From Myxococcota bacterium (GTDB taxonomy: Bacteria; Myxococcota; B64-G9): 64,000 nt of DNA. Made by a program: the position numbers and the translations under genes. The notes under the pieces were generated by a model, which saw only the letters and a program-made list of their open reading frames with translations, did not search any database and was not told the DNA's origin. This document shows, one piece after another, positions 15,773 through 23,319 of this stretch. The stretch spans positions 186,001 to 250,000 of the forward strand of contig JAKLGA010000012.1 of the NCBI GenBank assembly GCA_022710975.1, read 5' to 3'. Within the stretch, counting starts at the first letter, position 1, and every line of letters starts with the position of its first letter.

Positions 15773-16869
15773 CGCGGCTTGATCATGTTCTTGGCGGTCT
15801 GGGCCAGGGTGCTGGAGACGTTCTTGTTCATCGACAGGGCCTTGAGGTCGGCGTGCCGCAGGTGGGTGAGGAACTTCATGGCGATGGCCAGCGGGGTCTT
15901 GGGGTTGTTGATGAGCGCCACCTTGACCGTGTAGGCGCGCGTCCACTCGTTGTTCTGGGCGATGATGCGGATGACGTCGTCGCACACCGCGCGGTTGCCG
16001 GCGATCATCATCGCCTCCTGGGCGTTGATGCCGGGGTTCTTGATGGCCGCGCTCGCGATCACGCGGTTCGAGTCCTTGACCAGGATCATGCGGGCCGTCT
16101 TGTTGCCCTTCTGGGCCAGGGCCACCTTCTGCCCCGAGGTGAGCTTGGCCAGCATCTGCACGAAGGTCTCCTTCTTCTTCTCCTCCTCGGCGGCCTCCTC
16201 GGCGGTGCGGGGCTCGCTGCGCTCGTCCTCCTTGAGCAGCTCCTGGGGCAGCGACTGGACGATGACCTCCTGGAGGCGCTTCTCCTCGGCCTCGTCCACC
16301 GGCCGGGCCTTGATGCGATCCTGGGCCTCCGTGTAGGCGGCCACGCCCTTGAACTGCTCGTCCATGCCGGTGCGGACCGCGAAGTCCATGACGCGATCCA
16401 CGTCGGCCTTGCTGACCGCCGGGTTCTGCACCAGCGCGATGAGGATGGGCGGGTGGCGGAGCTGGCGGACCTGGTTCTCGACGATGATGCTCAGCGCCTG
16501 GCCCGTGAGCCGCTCGGCCAGGAAGGCGAAGGTCTCGTCGGGCGTGTCCTGGTTGATCAGGATGGCTTCCAGGAAGGAGCTCTTGTCATGGAAGGTGCGG
16601 GCCAGCTGATCCAGGACCAGGGCGTGTAGCTTCTCCCGCAGCGCGCCCTGCACGATCTTCTCGGGCAGCTTGGCCAGGGCGGCCTGGGCGCCGTCGCGGA
16701 TCTTCGGGTCGTCGTCCCCGGCCAGGACGCACATCATGGTGACGGTGTCCTTGGGCGGGGCCGGCACCAGCCCGCGCGCGGCCATCATGCGCACGGGGGG
16801 CGGGCTCTGGGGATCGATGTGCTTACGCAGGGCCTCGGGCAGCGCGGACGCGGGGATGGGGCTCGGCAT
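15766..16869 (-). CDS. Helical-repeat (HEAT-like) protein of unknown function
   Basis: 367 aa, no signal peptide or membrane segment. The sequence is a series of helix pairs: DPKIRDGAQAALAKLPEKIV, then DETFAFLAERLTGQAL, PPILIALVQNPAVSKADVD, TARMILVKDSNRVIASAAIK, and MMIAGNRAVCDDVIRIIA. NP-x-V/I-type turns recur every 35-40 residues, as in HEAT or DUF2336-like proteins. A charged segment near 215-240 (AEEAAEEEKKKE) splits the two halves. Such proteins are usually binding scaffolds. The partner is not known. The start is supported by AAGGAGAG upstream and a predicted promoter at 16900. Confidence 0.8.
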   Translation of the reverse strand: MPSPIPASALPEALRKHIDPQSPPPVRMMAARGLVPAPPKDTVTMMCVLAGDDDPKIRDGAQAALAKLPEKIVQGALREKLHALVLDQLARTFHDKSSFLEAILINQDTPDETFAFLAERLTGQALSIIVENQVRQLRHPPILIALVQNPAVSKADVDRVMDFAVRTGMDEQFKGVAAYTEAQDRIKARPVDEAEEKRLQEVIVQSLPQELLKEDERSEPRTAEEAAEEEKKKETFVQMLAKLTSGQKVALAQKGNKTARMILVKDSNRVIASAAIKNPGINAQEAMMIAGNRAVCDDVIRIIAQNNEWTRAYTVKVALINNPKTPLAIAMKFLTHLRHADLKALSMNKNVSSTLAQTAKNMIKPRT

Positions 16870-16899
16870 GTGGGCTCTCCTTCGCGCGGATCGCCTCCC

Positions 16900-16928
16900 A
16901 TGGTCGGCCAGGAGGCGCGGAATTTCAA
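16900..16928 (-). promoter_or_regulatory. Predicted promoter for the helical-repeat protein
   Basis: Minus strand TTGAAA (16923-16928), 17-nt spacer, GACCAT (16900-16905), about 30 nt before the ATG at 16869. Confidence 0.45.
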
Positions 16929-16977
16929 GTGCGAGCGGGGTGGGGCGGGCGAGGGCGGGGAGGCGGCCCGGACCGGC

Positions 16978-19065
16978 TCAGTCCTCGTCCTCCTCGTCCT
17001 CGCGCTTGAACTGGGCCACGATCTTCTCGGCCACCTGGTGCGGCACTTCCTGGTAGTGGGAGAAGCGCTGGGAGAAGCTGCCGCGTCCGCCGGTGCGCGA
17101 GTCGAGGTCGGACGAGTAGGACAGCACCTCGGCCTGGGGCACCTGGGCCTTGATGATCGAGCGCCGGTTGATCGACTCCATGCCCATCACCCGCCCGCGG
17201 CGGCTGTTGAGGTCGCCCATGATGTCGCCCATGTTGTCCTCGGGCACCACGATCTCCAGCTCCAGGACGGGCTCGAGCAGCACCGAGCCGGCCTTGTCCA
17301 TGGCCGCCTTGAAGCCCTTGATGGCGGCGCGCTTGAAGGCCATCTCGGACGAGTCCACGTCGTGGTACGAGCCGTCGTACACCGCGCACGAGAAGTCGAC
17401 CACCGGGAAGCCGGCCATCCATCCCTTGACCATGGCCTCGCGCACGCCCTTCTCCACGGCGGGGATGAACTGGCCGGGGATGGTGCCGCCCTTGATGCGG
17501 TTCTCGAACACGAACCCCTCGCCGCGGGTCCGCGGGGCCAGCTCCAGCCAGCAGTCGCCGAACTGACCACGGCCGCCGGTCTGGCGCTTGTGCCGGCCCT
17601 GGGCCTGGGACTTGCGGGTGATGGTCTCGCGGTAGGCCACCCGCGGGAGCTCCAGGGTGACCTCGACGCCGAAGCGGCGCTTCATGCGCGCCACGGCCAG
17701 CTCGATGTGCGGCGAGCCCATGCCTGCCAGCAGGTAGTCCTTGGTGTCCTCGTGGCGGCTCAGGCGCAGGGTGGGATCCTCGGTCAGCATGCGCGTCAGG
17801 CTGGAGCCGAGCTTGTCCTCGTCGCTCTTGCTCTTGGCCTTGATGGCGAAGGCGATGTTGGGCTCGGGCACCGGCAGGGCCTCGAAGGTGAACGGGTCCT
17901 TCTTGTCGCACAGCGTGTGGCCGGTGATGACGCTCTTGAGCTTCAGCACGCCCACGATGTCGCCCGCCGGGGCGGCCGAGGTCAGCTCGGTCTTCTTGCC
18001 CATCACCTGGACCATGGAGCCGATGCGCTCGTCGGTGCCGTTGGCCGGGTTGATCACCTGGGACTCGGGCGACAGGGTGCCCGACAGCACCCGGAAGATG
18101 CTGAGCGTGCCTCCCTGGGCGTCGACGGTCTTGAAGCAGAACGCGGACACCGGGCCGTCCTCGGCGCGCTTGCGCTCGGCCGGCTCGCCGGTCGGCGTCT
18201 TGCCCTTGACCGGCGGCAGGTCCAGCGGCGCGGGCAGGTGATCGGCCAGGAAGTCCATCACCAGCTGCACGCCCACGTTCTGCGTGGCGCTGCCGTAGAA
18301 CACGGGGAACAGGGCGCCCTTGTGCACCGCGCGGCTGAAGCCAGCCTGGATCTCCTCCTCGGACAGCACGCCCTTGTCGAGGTACTTCTCCAGCAGCTCG
18401 TCGCTGCTCTCGGCCACCTTCTCCACCAGCGCCTCGCGCGCGGACTTGAGCGCGTCGGCGAGGTCGGCCGGGACCTCGCCGGTGGTGAACTTGCCCGAGC
18501 CGTCCTTCTCGAACACGTGCGCCTTGCCGGTCAGCACGTCGACCACGCCCTTGAACGCGGCCTCCAGGCCGATGGGCAGCTGCACCGGCACGGCGTCCGA
18601 GGACAGCAGGCTGCGGATGCTCGCCAGGGCCTTGTCCGGATCGGCGCGCTCGCGCTCCATCTTGTTGATGAACACCAGGCGCGGCAGGCCCAGCTCGACG
18701 GTCCGGTCCCAGCAGCGCTCGGTGACCACGCCGACCCCGTCCGGGGCGCTGACCACGACCAGGGCGGCGTCCGCGGCGGACAGCGACAGGCGGGTGTCGT
18801 AGTGGAAGTTCCCGTCTCCCGGGGTGTCCAGCAGGTTGATCTTGCGCTTCTTCCACTCGATGGCGCCGACCGCGGTGGCGATGCTCATGCGGCGGTCGAT
18901 CTCTTCGGGTTCGGTGTCGAAGGTGGAGGTCTTGGCGTCGACGGCCCCCAGCCGGGTGGTGGCCTTGGCGTCGAACAGGAAGGCCTCGGCCAGGGAGGTC
19001 TTGCCGTGGCCCTTGTGGCCCACCAGGGCCACGTTGCGGATGTCCTTCGCTTCGTACTTTTTCAT
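16978..19065 (-). CDS. EF-G-like translational GTPase with altered G3 motif
   Basis: 695 aa from the ATG at 19065, which has GGAGG 5 nt upstream; the frame also extends to a GTG at 19077 that overlaps this ribosome-binding site and is rejected. All EF-G domains are present: the G domain (GHKGHGKT at 16-23, DTPGDGNF near 80, NKME near 134), domain II, and domains III-V with RIKGGTIPGQFIPAVEKG and DNMGDIMGDLNSRRGRVMG. The G3 motif DTPGHVDF of true EF-G is DTPGDGNF, so the catalytic His is replaced by Asp, and G4 NKxD is NKME. This suits the EF-G-like paralogue group rather than the housekeeping fusA, which should be elsewhere with the str operon. An acidic C-terminus (EDEEDED) is unusual. Confidence 0.88.
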   Translation of the reverse strand: MKKYEAKDIRNVALVGHKGHGKTSLAEAFLFDAKATTRLGAVDAKTSTFDTEPEEIDRRMSIATAVGAIEWKKRKINLLDTPGDGNFHYDTRLSLSAADAALVVVSAPDGVGVVTERCWDRTVELGLPRLVFINKMERERADPDKALASIRSLLSSDAVPVQLPIGLEAAFKGVVDVLTGKAHVFEKDGSGKFTTGEVPADLADALKSAREALVEKVAESSDELLEKYLDKGVLSEEEIQAGFSRAVHKGALFPVFYGSATQNVGVQLVMDFLADHLPAPLDLPPVKGKTPTGEPAERKRAEDGPVSAFCFKTVDAQGGTLSIFRVLSGTLSPESQVINPANGTDERIGSMVQVMGKKTELTSAAPAGDIVGVLKLKSVITGHTLCDKKDPFTFEALPVPEPNIAFAIKAKSKSDEDKLGSSLTRMLTEDPTLRLSRHEDTKDYLLAGMGSPHIELAVARMKRRFGVEVTLELPRVAYRETITRKSQAQGRHKRQTGGRGQFGDCWLELAPRTRGEGFVFENRIKGGTIPGQFIPAVEKGVREAMVKGWMAGFPVVDFSCAVYDGSYHDVDSSEMAFKRAAIKGFKAAMDKAGSVLLEPVLELEIVVPEDNMGDIMGDLNSRRGRVMGMESINRRSIIKAQVPQAEVLSYSSDLDSRTGGRGSFSQRFSHYQEVPHQVAEKIVAQFKREDEEDED

Positions 19066-19089
19066 CAGGTCCTCCACAAAAGGGACCCC

Positions 19090-19118
19090 AAGCTATTTCA
19101 CGCCCCAGGGCTTGTCAA
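19090..19118 (-). promoter_or_regulatory. Predicted promoter for the EF-G-like gene
   Basis: Minus strand TTGACA (19113-19118), 17-nt spacer, TAGCTT (19090-19095), about 25 nt before the ATG at 19065. Confidence 0.6.
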
Positions 19119-19137
19119 GCGGGCTTTCCGGACCGGC

Positions 19138-19905
19138 TCAGGCGCGGTTGCGCTCGTGCAGGATGCGCAGCCCCCGCAGGGTCAGCATGCCGTCCACTTC
19201 CTGGATGTGCTGCGAGGACGGGGCGATCAGCTTGGCCAGCCCGCCGGTGGCGACCACGCGAACCGCGCCGCCCAGCTCGGACTTCATGCGGGTGATGATC
19301 CCGTCCACCAGGCCGGCGTAGCCGTAGAACAGCCCGGCCTGCATGGAGGTGACCGTGGTGCGGCCGATCACCGCGGGCGGCCGGGCGAAGGGCACCCGCG
19401 GCAGCTTGGAGGCCTCGCGGAACAGCGCCTCCATGGAGATCTGGATGCCCGGGGCGATGGCCCCGCCCAGGTACTCGCCGGCCGCGCTGATCGCGTCGAA
19501 GGTGGTGGCCGTGCCGAAGTCCACCACGATCAGCGGTCCGGGGCCCTGGTCGAGCGCCGCCACCGCGTTGACGATGCGGTCGGCCCCCACCTCCTTGGGG
19601 TTGTCGTAGCGGATGGGCATGCCGGTCTTGATGCCCGGGCCCACCACCAGGCTCTCCACCCCGAAGGTCTCCCGGACCATGTGGACCAGCACCCACTCCA
19701 CGGTGGGCACCACGCACGCCAGGATGCAGGCCTGGATGGCGCGCGGCTCGAGCCCCTCCTGGGCCAGCATCTGGGTCAGCAGCACCCGGTACTCGTCGGC
19801 CGTGCGGTGGGCGGAGGTGCCGATGCGCCAGTGCTGCTTGAGCTGCGCGTCGTCGTACACCCCGAACACCACGTTCGTGTTGCCCACGTCGATGACCAGC
19901 AGCAT
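19138..19905 (-). CDS. coaX: Type III pantothenate kinase
   Basis: 255 aa, the usual length. It phosphorylates pantothenate with ATP in the first step of coenzyme A synthesis. Motifs of the ASKHA-fold CoaX family: an N-terminal phosphate loop IDVGNTN (5-11), [15 protein letters not shown] in the form [16 protein letters not shown] near 103-118, the catalytic stretch [14 protein letters not shown] near 127, then [15 protein letters not shown]. The C-terminal [10 protein letters not shown] completes the nucleotide site. Start at ATG 19905 is preceded by a ribosome-binding site (AAGGAG) and a promoter. No birA/bpl neighbour is seen, unlike many bacteria. Cytoplasmic. Confidence 0.95.
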   Translation of the reverse strand: MLLVIDVGNTNVVFGVYDDAQLKQHWRIGTSAHRTADEYRVLLTQMLAQEGLEPRAIQACILACVVPTVEWVLVHMVRETFGVESLVVGPGIKTGMPIRYDNPKEVGADRIVNAVAALDQGPGPLIVVDFGTATTFDAISAAGEYLGGAIAPGIQISMEALFREASKLPRVPFARPPAVIGRTTVTSMQAGLFYGYAGLVDGIITRMKSELGGAVRVVATGGLAKLIAPSSQHIQEVDGMLTLRGLRILHERNRA

Positions 19906-19946
19906 CGGTCCGCTCCTTCCCGGGGCCGGCCGGGCCCGCGCGGAGC

Positions 19947-19975
19947 ATGATGTCCGGCCCTCCGGCCGAGGTCAA
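19947..19975 (-). promoter_or_regulatory. Predicted promoter for coaX
   Basis: Minus strand TTGACC (19970-19975), 17-nt spacer, CATCAT (19947-19952). It is divergent from the promoter at 20011; the two -35 boxes are 35 nt apart. Confidence 0.5.
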
Positions 19976-20010
19976 CCCCCGCCCGGGCGCGCCCTCGCTC
20001 GAACGCGAAC

Positions 20011-20039
20011 TTGCCCGGTCCGGCGGGCTCGGGCATCAT
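20011..20039 (+). promoter_or_regulatory. Predicted promoter for the PleD-like regulator
   Basis: TTGCCC (20011-20016), 17-nt spacer, CATCAT (20034-20039), then an AGAGGAG ribosome-binding site before ATG 20060. Confidence 0.5.
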
Positions 20040-20059
20040 CGTCGCAGAGGAGCCCTCGC

Positions 20060-21013
20060 ATGGCGGAGTCGGTGCACCCGGCCCGGATCCTGGTGGTCGA
20101 CGACGATCCCCAGGTGTGCAGCATGATGCGGCAGGTGCTCGCCCGCGAGGGCTTCGGGGTGCTGGTGGCCGCGGACGGCCCGAGCGCGCTGGAGGTGGTG
20201 GCCCGCGAGCGGCCCGATCTGGTGCTGCTCGATCTGGTCATGCCGGGCATGGACGGCATGGAGGTGCTGCGGACGCTCAAGACCCGCGAATCGTCCGACT
20301 TCCTGCCCATCATCTTGCTGACCGGCCAGGGCGACATGGACACCCGGCTGCGCGGCCTGAAGCTGGGAGCCGACGACTACCTGACCAAGCCGGCCAGCCC
20401 GCGCGAGCTGCTGGCGCGGGTGGACGCGCTGCTGCGCATCAAGCGCATGCAGGAGCAGATCAACTCCAGCCGCAAGCAGTTCGAGGACGCCGCCCTGGTG
20501 GACCCGGTCACCGGCCTGTACAACCAGCGCTACCTGGAGCACCGGGTGCGGGACGAGCACAAGCGGGCCGAGCGCTACAGCGAGCCGCTGTCCTGCATCC
20601 TGCTGCAGGCCGTCGATCTCGAGGTCCTGCGCGCCGAGCACGGCGCCGAGGCCGCCGACGCCTGCCTGCGGGAGCTGGCCCAGGTGGTGCGCCGCGGGGT
20701 GCGCGAGTTCGACGTGGTGGTGCGCCGCGACGAGCGCGCCTTCGCCGTGCTCCTGCCGCGCACCCACTTCGGCGCCGCCACCGCGGTGGTGGGCCGCCTG
20801 TGGCGCCAGGCGCGCGAGCACCCCTTCCAGGTGGCCGGCCGCCAGGTGGCCTTCCGCGTCCGCATGGGGGTCAGCTTCTACCCCGGCCGGGGCGTGAACG
20901 ACGGGCCCTCGCTGCTGGCCCGGGCGCAGGAGGCCCTCGGCCTGGCGCTCGACCAGCCGGGCGAGTCCATCTGCCTGCTGCAGTACACGCCCTACTTCTT
21001 GAGCCCGGATTGA
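20060..21013 (+). CDS. Response regulator with degenerate GGDEF domain
   Basis: 317 aa. The receiver domain (about 1-125) is complete: acidic pocket VDDD, phospho-acceptor in LLDLVMPGMDG (about Asp56), and Lys in LTKPAS. A short helix leads to a diguanylate-cyclase-like domain that begins normally (ALVDPVTGLYNQRYLEHRV), but the active-site loop GGDEF is RRDER (VVVRRDERAFAVLLPR). Metal- and GTP-binding residues are therefore not conserved, so cyclic-di-GMP synthesis is unlikely; it may bind nucleotides or act as a protein partner. No kinase gene is adjacent. The 3' end overlaps the convergent rarA by 22 nt. A longer upstream frame is a shadow of coaX. Confidence 0.88.
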   Translation: MAESVHPARILVVDDDPQVCSMMRQVLAREGFGVLVAADGPSALEVVARERPDLVLLDLVMPGMDGMEVLRTLKTRESSDFLPIILLTGQGDMDTRLRGLKLGADDYLTKPASPRELLARVDALLRIKRMQEQINSSRKQFEDAALVDPVTGLYNQRYLEHRVRDEHKRAERYSEPLSCILLQAVDLEVLRAEHGAEAADACLRELAQVVRRGVREFDVVVRRDERAFAVLLPRTHFGAATAVVGRLWRQAREHPFQVAGRQVAFRVRMGVSFYPGRGVNDGPSLLARAQEALGLALDQPGESICLLQYTPYFLSPD

Positions 21014-22365
21014 TCCTCGTCCGGGTCGGGCGCGTCCGGCCCGGCGCGCAGGCGCTCGAGCCGCGCGCCGATCTCGCGCTCCGCGCCGTTCTCCGAGGGG
21101 GTGTAGTAGCGCCGCCCGGCCAGCTCTTCGGGCAGGTAGTCCTCGGGCACGTAGTGGCCCTCGAAGTCGTGGGGGTAGCGGTAGTCCCGGCCGTAGCCGA
21201 GCTCCTTCATCAGCGCGGTGGGGGCGTTCCGGAGCTTGGCGGGCACCGGCAGCGCGCCCAGCTCGCGCACGTCCTTGCGGGCCCGCACGTAGGCCAGGAG
21301 CGAGGCGTTCGACTTGGGCGCCGCGGCCAGGTAGCAGGCCGCCTGCGACAGGTTGAGCGCGCTCTCGGGCAGGCCCACCAGCTCGTGGGCGGCCAGGGCC
21401 GCCGCGGCCACCTGGATGGCCTGCGGGTCGGCGTTGCCCACGTCCTCGGAGGCGAAGATGAGCATGCGCCGCAGCACGAAGCGGGGATCCTCGCCGGCCT
21501 CCAGCATGCGGGTCATCCAGTACACGGCCGCGTCCGGATCCGAGCCGCGCAGGCTCTTGATGAAGGCTGACACGACGTTGTAGTGCTCCTCGCCGGCCTT
21601 GTCGTACAGCAGCGTGCGGTGCTGGGCCGCCTCCTCGACGGCCTCGCGGGTGATCAGCCCGCCCGCCGGGCCCGCCGCGGCCAGGTGATCGGCCACGGCC
21701 TCGAGCAGGTTGAGCGCCCGGCGGCCGTCACCCCGGGCCGCGGCCACCATGGCCGCCCGTGCGTCCTCGGCGAGCTGGAGCCCGCGCGCGCCCAGGCCGC
21801 GCTCGCGATCGGCCAGCGCCCGCTCGATGAGCGCGGCCAGCTCGGCCTCCCCGAGCGGCTCGAGGGCGAACACCCGCGCGCGCGACAGGAGCGCCGCGTT
21901 CACCTCGAACGAGGGGTTCTCGGTGGTGGCCCCGATGAGCACGAAGGTGCCGCGCTCGACGTGCGGCAGGAGCGCGTCCTGCTGGGCCTTGTTCAGGCGG
22001 TGGATCTCGTCGATGAACAGCACCGTCCGCCCGGCCTGCTGGTCGCGGCGCAGGCCGGCCGCCTGGGCGATCTCACGGATCTCGCGCACCCCGCCCAGCA
22101 CGGCCGAGAAGGGCACGAACTCGGCCCCCGTGGTCGCGGCGATGACCGCGGCCAGGGCCGTCTTGCCGCAGCCGGGCGGGCCCCACAGGATCATGGAGTG
22201 CAGCCGGTCGGACTCGATCGCCCGCCGGAGCCCCTTGCCCTCGCCCAGCAGGTGCGCCTGGCCGACCACCTCGGCCAGGCCGCGCGGGCGCATGCGCTCC
22301 GCCAGCGGCGCGTGCCGCCGCTCGCGCTCCGCCTGGGCCTGGAACATGTCGGGTTGCTTCACCAC
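20992..22365 (-). CDS. rarA: Replication-associated recombination ATPase RarA (MgsA)
   Basis: 457 aa from a GTG at 22365, 6 nt after GGAG; the next GTG (22362) or the ATG at MFQAQ are alternatives. The frame runs to 22467, but that longer version would overlap the divergent phosphatase start. AAA+ clamp-loader-like ATPase: LAERMRPRGLAEVVGQAHLL, Walker A WGPPGCGKT, Walker B VLFIDEIHRLNKAQQDALLP, sensor 1 IGATTENPSFEVN, sensor 2 in GDGRRALNLLE. The C-terminal tetramerisation region is typical (DPDAAVYWMTRMLEAGEDP, FASEDVGNADP, YGRDYRYPHDFEGH). RarA acts at stalled replication forks. The stop lies inside the convergent regulator gene. Confidence 0.95.
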   Translation of the reverse strand: MVKQPDMFQAQAERERRHAPLAERMRPRGLAEVVGQAHLLGEGKGLRRAIESDRLHSMILWGPPGCGKTALAAVIAATTGAEFVPFSAVLGGVREIREIAQAAGLRRDQQAGRTVLFIDEIHRLNKAQQDALLPHVERGTFVLIGATTENPSFEVNAALLSRARVFALEPLGEAELAALIERALADRERGLGARGLQLAEDARAAMVAAARGDGRRALNLLEAVADHLAAAGPAGGLITREAVEEAAQHRTLLYDKAGEEHYNVVSAFIKSLRGSDPDAAVYWMTRMLEAGEDPRFVLRRMLIFASEDVGNADPQAIQVAAAALAAHELVGLPESALNLSQAACYLAAAPKSNASLLAYVRARKDVRELGALPVPAKLRNAPTALMKELGYGRDYRYPHDFEGHYVPEDYLPEELAGRRYYTPSENGAEREIGARLERLRAGPDAPDPDEDQSGLKK

Positions 22366-22419
22366 CAAGCGCTCCGCAGCGGACTCTACCCCAGCTCCGG
22401 GAGGCGCGGAAGGGGCCGC

Positions 22420-22448
22420 TTCCCTGGCGCGCGTCCCCGGTGTACCAT
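22420..22448 (+). promoter_or_regulatory. Predicted promoter for the PPP phosphatase
   Basis: TTCCCT (22420-22425, weak), 17-nt spacer, TACCAT (22443-22448). The ATG at 22457 is only 8 nt past the -10 box, which predicts a leaderless transcript. Confidence 0.4.
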
Positions 22449-22456
22449 GGCCCGCC

Positions 22457-23245
22457 ATGGGGCGCACCTTCGTCGTGGGCGACGTGCACGGGGACCTCGA
22501 GGCGCTCGAGCGGGTGCTGGCCGATCTGCCCGCGCCCGGGGCCGGAGACAGCCTGGTGTTCCTGGGGGACTACGTGGACCGCGGCCCGCAGGTGCGGGAG
22601 ACGGTGACGTTCGTGCGCCGGCTGCAGGCTCGCACCCAGGCCCGGGTGGTGCTGCTGCGCGGCAACCACGAGGACTCCTGGCTGCGGGTGGCCCAGGGCG
22701 AGATGGGAGAGTTCGTGTTCCCGCGCCCCAACGGCTGCCTGGAGAGCCTGCGCTCCTACCGCGGGGAGCCCACGCCGGCCCGGGACGAGGAGCCGCGCAC
22801 GGAGGAGTGGGCCCAGCTGCGCTGCGCGAGCTTCTTCCCCCGGGACGTGCTGGCCTGGATGGACACGCTGCCCTTCTTCCACGAGGACGAGCACGCCCTC
22901 TACGTGCACGGCGGCCTGCCGCGCGTCGGCGGCCGCTTCCCGCACCCGTCCGAGATCGATCCGCCGCGCACCCTGCTGTGGGTGCGTACCCGGGACTTCT
23001 TCCTCAACTACCGGGGCAAGTACGTGGTGTTCGGGCACACGCGCTGCGCCACCCTGCCGCAGGAGCTGTCGGCCTACACGCCCGACGATCCCACCGACGT
23101 GTTCGCGGGGCCCTGCGTGGCCGGCATCGACACCGGCGCCGGCAAGGGCGGCTTCCTGACCGTGCTCGAGCTCCCCAGCCGCCGGGTGTACGAGTCCCGC
23201 CGGACCGATCCGGCCAAGGCGCCGGCCCGAGCCGACGGCCGGTGA
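22457..23245 (+). CDS. PPP-family metallophosphatase (bis(5'-nucleosyl)-tetraphosphatase/Ser-Thr phosphatase type)
   Basis: 262 aa. Metal-site motifs of the PPP family are complete: GDVHGD (7-12), GDYVDRG near 36, RGNHE near 71, then VHGGLPR and FGHTRC for the C-terminal ligands. These occur in bacterial protein Ser/Thr phosphatases and in symmetric Ap4A hydrolases; the sequence alone does not separate the two. No ribosome-binding site stands before the ATG, consistent with the promoter so close upstream. Divergent from rarA. Together with the PP2C gene at 25099 and the FHA protein it could belong to a Ser/Thr phosphorylation network. Confidence 0.88.
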   Translation: MGRTFVVGDVHGDLEALERVLADLPAPGAGDSLVFLGDYVDRGPQVRETVTFVRRLQARTQARVVLLRGNHEDSWLRVAQGEMGEFVFPRPNGCLESLRSYRGEPTPARDEEPRTEEWAQLRCASFFPRDVLAWMDTLPFFHEDEHALYVHGGLPRVGGRFPHPSEIDPPRTLLWVRTRDFFLNYRGKYVVFGHTRCATLPQELSAYTPDDPTDVFAGPCVAGIDTGAGKGGFLTVLELPSRRVYESRRTDPAKAPARADGR

Positions 23246-23319
23246 CCCGCGCCGCCTCGGCCTTGCCGGCGCACCCGAGGCGTGCTAACCCTGCCGACCG
23301 GCTCTTCTCAGGAGTGCGC

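Noticed and set aside
16978-19065. Housekeeping fusA
   Set aside because: Altered G3 motif, no str-operon neighbours (rpsL, rpsG, tuf), acidic tail; better as an EF-G-like paralogue.
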